From positions 1 to 25,245 of the forward strand of contig JBGVOS010000073.1 of the NCBI GenBank assembly GCA_045126595.1: DNA of 25,245 nucleotides, read 5' to 3'. Positions 22,881 through 25,245 of the stretch are shown piece by piece (position 1 is the first letter of the stretch; each line of letters begins with the position of its first letter). The notes below the pieces were generated by a model that was given only the letters and a program-made list of their open reading frames with translations, was not told the DNA's origin and ran no database searches. The position numbers and the translations under genes are program-made. Origin of the DNA: UBA1189 sp045126595. Lineage in GTDB: Bacteria; Bacteroidota; Bacteroidia; Bacteroidales; Bacteroidaceae.

Positions 22881-24902
22881 ATGGAAGCATTAAAAAAGTA
22901 CAAGGCCTTGTTGCTTTGTTTATTGTCTTTTAGCTTGATGGGATGTCCCAATGACGATGACATTGATGAGCCTGTATTGGTTAAGAGTGTGACTCTTGAC
23001 AAAACGTATACGCAAATTAAGGTGGGAAAGACGTTGGCTTTGACCGCAACGGTAACCCCCGATGACGCTACGAACAAGAAGCTGGCGTGGGGTAGCAGTG
23101 ATGAGAGTGTCGCTACTGTAGAGAACGGTAAAGTAACTGCCGTTGCCGAAGGTGTTGCTGCGATTACTGCTACAGCCAAGGATGGTAGCGGTAAGAGTGC
23201 TTCGTGTGTAGTAACTGTTATTGCCAATCCCAATCCAGATGTTGTTGTGCTGGTCGAGGAGATTGCGCTTGGCAGATCACATGTAGAGCTTGAAAAGGGT
23301 GAAACCTATACTTTGAATGCAATAGTCTATCCCGAGGATGCTGATGACACTTCATTGACATGGACAAGCAGTGATAAGAGCGTAGCTACTGTAGCTAATG
23401 GTACGATTACTGCTGTAGGCAGTGGATTGGCTACGATTACCGCTACGGCTAATGATGATAGTGGAGTGAGCGCATCATGCGAAGTGACTGTTTCTGGTGG
23501 TACTGACAAGAGAGTTCTCTCTCCGATGGAACTCAAGAACAGATTGGAAGAAGTCGGAATCGAGTTTGTGAATGTTATCGAGACAGAGACTCACCAAAAT
23601 CTCATTGAAGTAACCGACTATGCTATTGCTACTTTTGAGGATTTTGACCTTGATGAAGCTTATTATGAGCATCTGGAGTCTTTGTATGAAGAGACTGAGG
23701 AGTATGCACGCCGCAAGAATCCTGTTGAGGCTATGGCTGGTATAACCAGAGCTTGTCTCAACGTGGCACAAAACGGTGCACAGCTGAGTACTCGTGCAAG
23801 CGAAGTATATACATTTGTCGTTAGAGCTGGATTGACCGACCTTTATGGTAAATTCACTCCCGATTATAGAAATGAAATCTGGAAATGGAACTCAAGCGTA
23901 AACGACCGCATCGAGGCTTCGTTCACTGATGACAAGGACCAGCAGTGGGTGGCTACATTGAAAGGTAGCAAGGAGACTACTCGTGTGCAGCTTTCTTATG
24001 ATTACGAGTCATTGAAAAACAAGTATTATGACGGCAATTATTCCTATACAGACAGCTATACTGAAAATGCAGAGATTGTCGTTGACGTGCCCAAGCAGAT
24101 TACTTTCACTCTTAAATGTGGTAGCAATACTATCATTAGTCTGGACTTGAACAGCAGTCTGGCTTTTGAAGGTAGTATTGAAGAGAACTATGAACGTAAT
24201 GACTATTATGTATATAACGAGTATTGGGATGAATATTGGTGGGATTCTGACGAGTATCTTGACGAAACCTATGTTGTTAATGTCAGCTATAGCAATCTGA
24301 ATGTAGATGCTGCCTTGGCGGTAAACGGCTACGAAGAGACCTTCAAGACTGATGTGACAAAGCAAGGAATTACTGCGAGCGCAAGCGTGAAGATTGACGG
24401 TAGAACTATGCTGAAAGCCAATGCAGGCATAAATGCCAATATCGATGCTCTCATTTCCGATGCCAATAACGAGGATTTCAAGGCAAGAAACATCAAGGAT
24501 GTCACTGCAAATCTCGATATTCTTGGTAAAGTGCAGATTGCCGCCTCATGCCCGACATTCAAGAATGCATACGATGCAGCCATGTATCTTATGGATGCAG
24601 AAGAAATTGATGAAATTAACAATTATGTTAATGACATGAATGGTACATACAGCGTGAAACTCTGTATTGACAACACCTCTACTACTCAAGCTACTTTTGA
24701 GATAGAGGCTCGAGAAACAGATAATGGTTGGGATGGATCGAATACTGAATATTATCCTGTAATGGTGTTTGCTAAAGATAATAGCAGACGTTCTATTGAG
24801 GACTACTTCACAGAAAGTGCTTTCTCTGACCTCATTGATGCGGTAGAGGACTTGGCCGAAGAGTTTGAAGACTTGTACGGCGACTATTTCGATGAATGGT
24901 AA
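22881..24902 (+). CDS. Surface lipoprotein with two BIG2 Ig-like domains
   Basis: A 673-residue lipoprotein. The signal peptide ends in a lipobox LMGC with C22 as the acylated residue. The following PNDDDID is acidic, like the lipoprotein export signals that send Bacteroidetes lipoproteins to the cell surface. Two bacterial Ig-like (BIG2) domains lie at about 34-113 and 124-205 (WGSSDESVATVENGKVTAVA; WTSSDKSVATVANGTITAVG). The remaining roughly 460 residues match no family I know: mostly beta-rich, with a strongly Tyr/Asp/Glu/Trp-rich stretch at about 435-464 and an acidic C-terminal tail. A TonB-dependent receptor starts 26 bp downstream, so the two probably work together in uptake or adhesion. 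Confidence 0.88.
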   Translation: MEALKKYKALLLCLLSFSLMGCPNDDDIDEPVLVKSVTLDKTYTQIKVGKTLALTATVTPDDATNKKLAWGSSDESVATVENGKVTAVAEGVAAITATAKDGSGKSASCVVTVIANPNPDVVVLVEEIALGRSHVELEKGETYTLNAIVYPEDADDTSLTWTSSDKSVATVANGTITAVGSGLATITATANDDSGVSASCEVTVSGGTDKRVLSPMELKNRLEEVGIEFVNVIETETHQNLIEVTDYAIATFEDFDLDEAYYEHLESLYEETEEYARRKNPVEAMAGITRACLNVAQNGAQLSTRASEVYTFVVRAGLTDLYGKFTPDYRNEIWKWNSSVNDRIEASFTDDKDQQWVATLKGSKETTRVQLSYDYESLKNKYYDGNYSYTDSYTENAEIVVDVPKQITFTLKCGSNTIISLDLNSSLAFEGSIEENYERNDYYVYNEYWDEYWWDSDEYLDETYVVNVSYSNLNVDAALAVNGYEETFKTDVTKQGITASASVKIDGRTMLKANAGINANIDALISDANNEDFKARNIKDVTANLDILGKVQIAASCPTFKNAYDAAMYLMDAEEIDEINNYVNDMNGTYSVKLCIDNTSTTQATFEIEARETDNGWDGSNTEYYPVMVFAKDNSRRSIEDYFTESAFSDLIDAVEDLAEEFEDLYGDYFDEW

Positions 24903-24928
24903 TCCTGATCTATAGGAACATCGATTCG

Positions 24929-25245
24929 ATGAAGCGCATATTCCTGTCACTGCTGTCGCTCTGTGCCATACCGCTGTATGCACAGAGCGACAGCTTGTCT
25001 ACCTGCTCGATTGACGAGGTGGTGGTGGAGGAGGTACGCCAACCGCTTGTGCGGTACAATACCTTGGGCAAGACCTACTGGTTAATCAAGACAATGGAGG
25101 CCATGCCCATGACCGACCCGTTGCGCAATATTCAGTTGTTGCCGGGCGTGCAGACGGCTTCGGAGAACGTAGGCGGAACGTTTGTGCAGGGCTGTGACAA
25201 CAGCCACAACTACACGACCCTCAACGGAACTCCGGTCTATTACCC
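24929..25245 (+). CDS. TonB-dependent outer-membrane receptor, N-terminal part
   Basis: Cut off by the window end; 105 codons are visible. A signal peptide (MKRIFLSLLSLCAIPLYAQ) is followed by a TonB-box-like SIDEVVVEE and then the plug domain: DPLRNIQLLPGVQTASE, VGGTFVQGCDNSHN and TTLNGTPVYY. There is no carboxypeptidase-regulatory-like domain or long extension before the plug, so it is not a typical SusC. It starts 26 bp after the lipoprotein stop, without an obvious promoter between. Its first codons contain an exceptionally strong hairpin. Confidence 0.9.
   Translation, partial: MKRIFLSLLSLCAIPLYAQSDSLSTCSIDEVVVEEVRQPLVRYNTLGKTYWLIKTMEAMPMTDPLRNIQLLPGVQTASENVGGTFVQGCDNSHNYTTLNGTPVYY
24952..24994 (+). 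promoter_or_regulatory. Perfect 15-bp inverted repeat within the receptor's signal-peptide codons
   Basis: GCTGTCGCTCTGTGC (24952-24966) and GCACAGAGCGACAGC (24980-24994) are exact reverse complements. The 13-nt interval contains ATAC/GTAT, extending the stem by 4 bp after one bulged C and leaving a CGCT tetraloop. The structure begins 23 nt after the first base of the start codon. It could attenuate transcription or translation of the receptor relative to the lipoprotein upstream. Confidence 0.7.

Noticed and set aside
1..25245. tRNA or rRNA genes
   Set aside because: No cloverleaf with conserved TTC/anticodon-arm features and no rRNA-like segment was recognised by eye; a covariance-model scan was not possible.

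Overview
The window looks like chromosomal DNA from a member of the Bacteroidales, probably the Bacteroidaceae/Prevotellaceae branch; I cannot name a species. The main evidence is repeated Bacteroidetes-type promoter elements: a -7 box TAnnTTTG, twice with a TTTG -33 box at exactly 19 bp (6-36 and 18240-18270). Supporting evidence is Bacteroidetes-restricted protein families (DUF4301, a short SerA without ACT domain, a lipoprotein with an acidic export signal beside a TonB-dependent receptor) and typical Bacteroidetes intergenic repeats.

Layout. 1-3231: a self-contained regulated ABC exporter operon (ATPase, two paralogous permeases, YtrA-like GntR repressor), with a promoter-overlapping palindrome at one end and a strong terminator at the other. 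3274-4480: nth (endonuclease III) and a GNAT acetyltransferase, ending in a hairpin shared with the convergent lys genes. 4500-10649 (minus strand): a secreted multidomain putative glycoside hydrolase, then ftsE, lysC and lysA, closely spaced and possibly partly co-transcribed. 10722-12773 (minus strand): a small conserved-looking hypothetical and a DUF4301 protein with nucleotidyltransferase-like motifs, separated by an inverted repeat. 12882-15573 (plus strand): glutamine-dependent NAD synthetase nadE and a lytic transglycosylase.

15574-17198 is about 1.6 kb without a convincing gene. It is packed with several families of inverted and direct repeats, a nested inverted-repeat unit with convergent promoter-like boxes, and a promoter followed by a long hairpin that may be a structured RNA or a mobile promoter-bearing repeat.

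17199-22771: a YghZ-type aldo/keto reductase, then a serine-biosynthesis cluster: serC, serA (short form with the catalytic His replaced by Lys), a four-helix-bundle protein, a DUF1015 protein and a YigZ-family protein. The four-helix-bundle gene sits among GAATTC-type repeats that supply its last codons and stop, and looks like an insertion into the cluster. 22793-25245: a large surface lipoprotein with two BIG2 Ig-like domains, followed 26 bp later by the start of a TonB-dependent receptor whose signal-peptide codons contain a perfect 15-bp inverted repeat.

The strongest candidates for something undescribed are the hairpin inside the receptor start, the ADGHHR-containing DUF1015 protein in the serine cluster, the UDP-sugar-pyrophosphorylase-like motifs of DUF4301, the repeat-bounded four-helix-bundle gene, and the promoter/hairpin element at 16730-16884.
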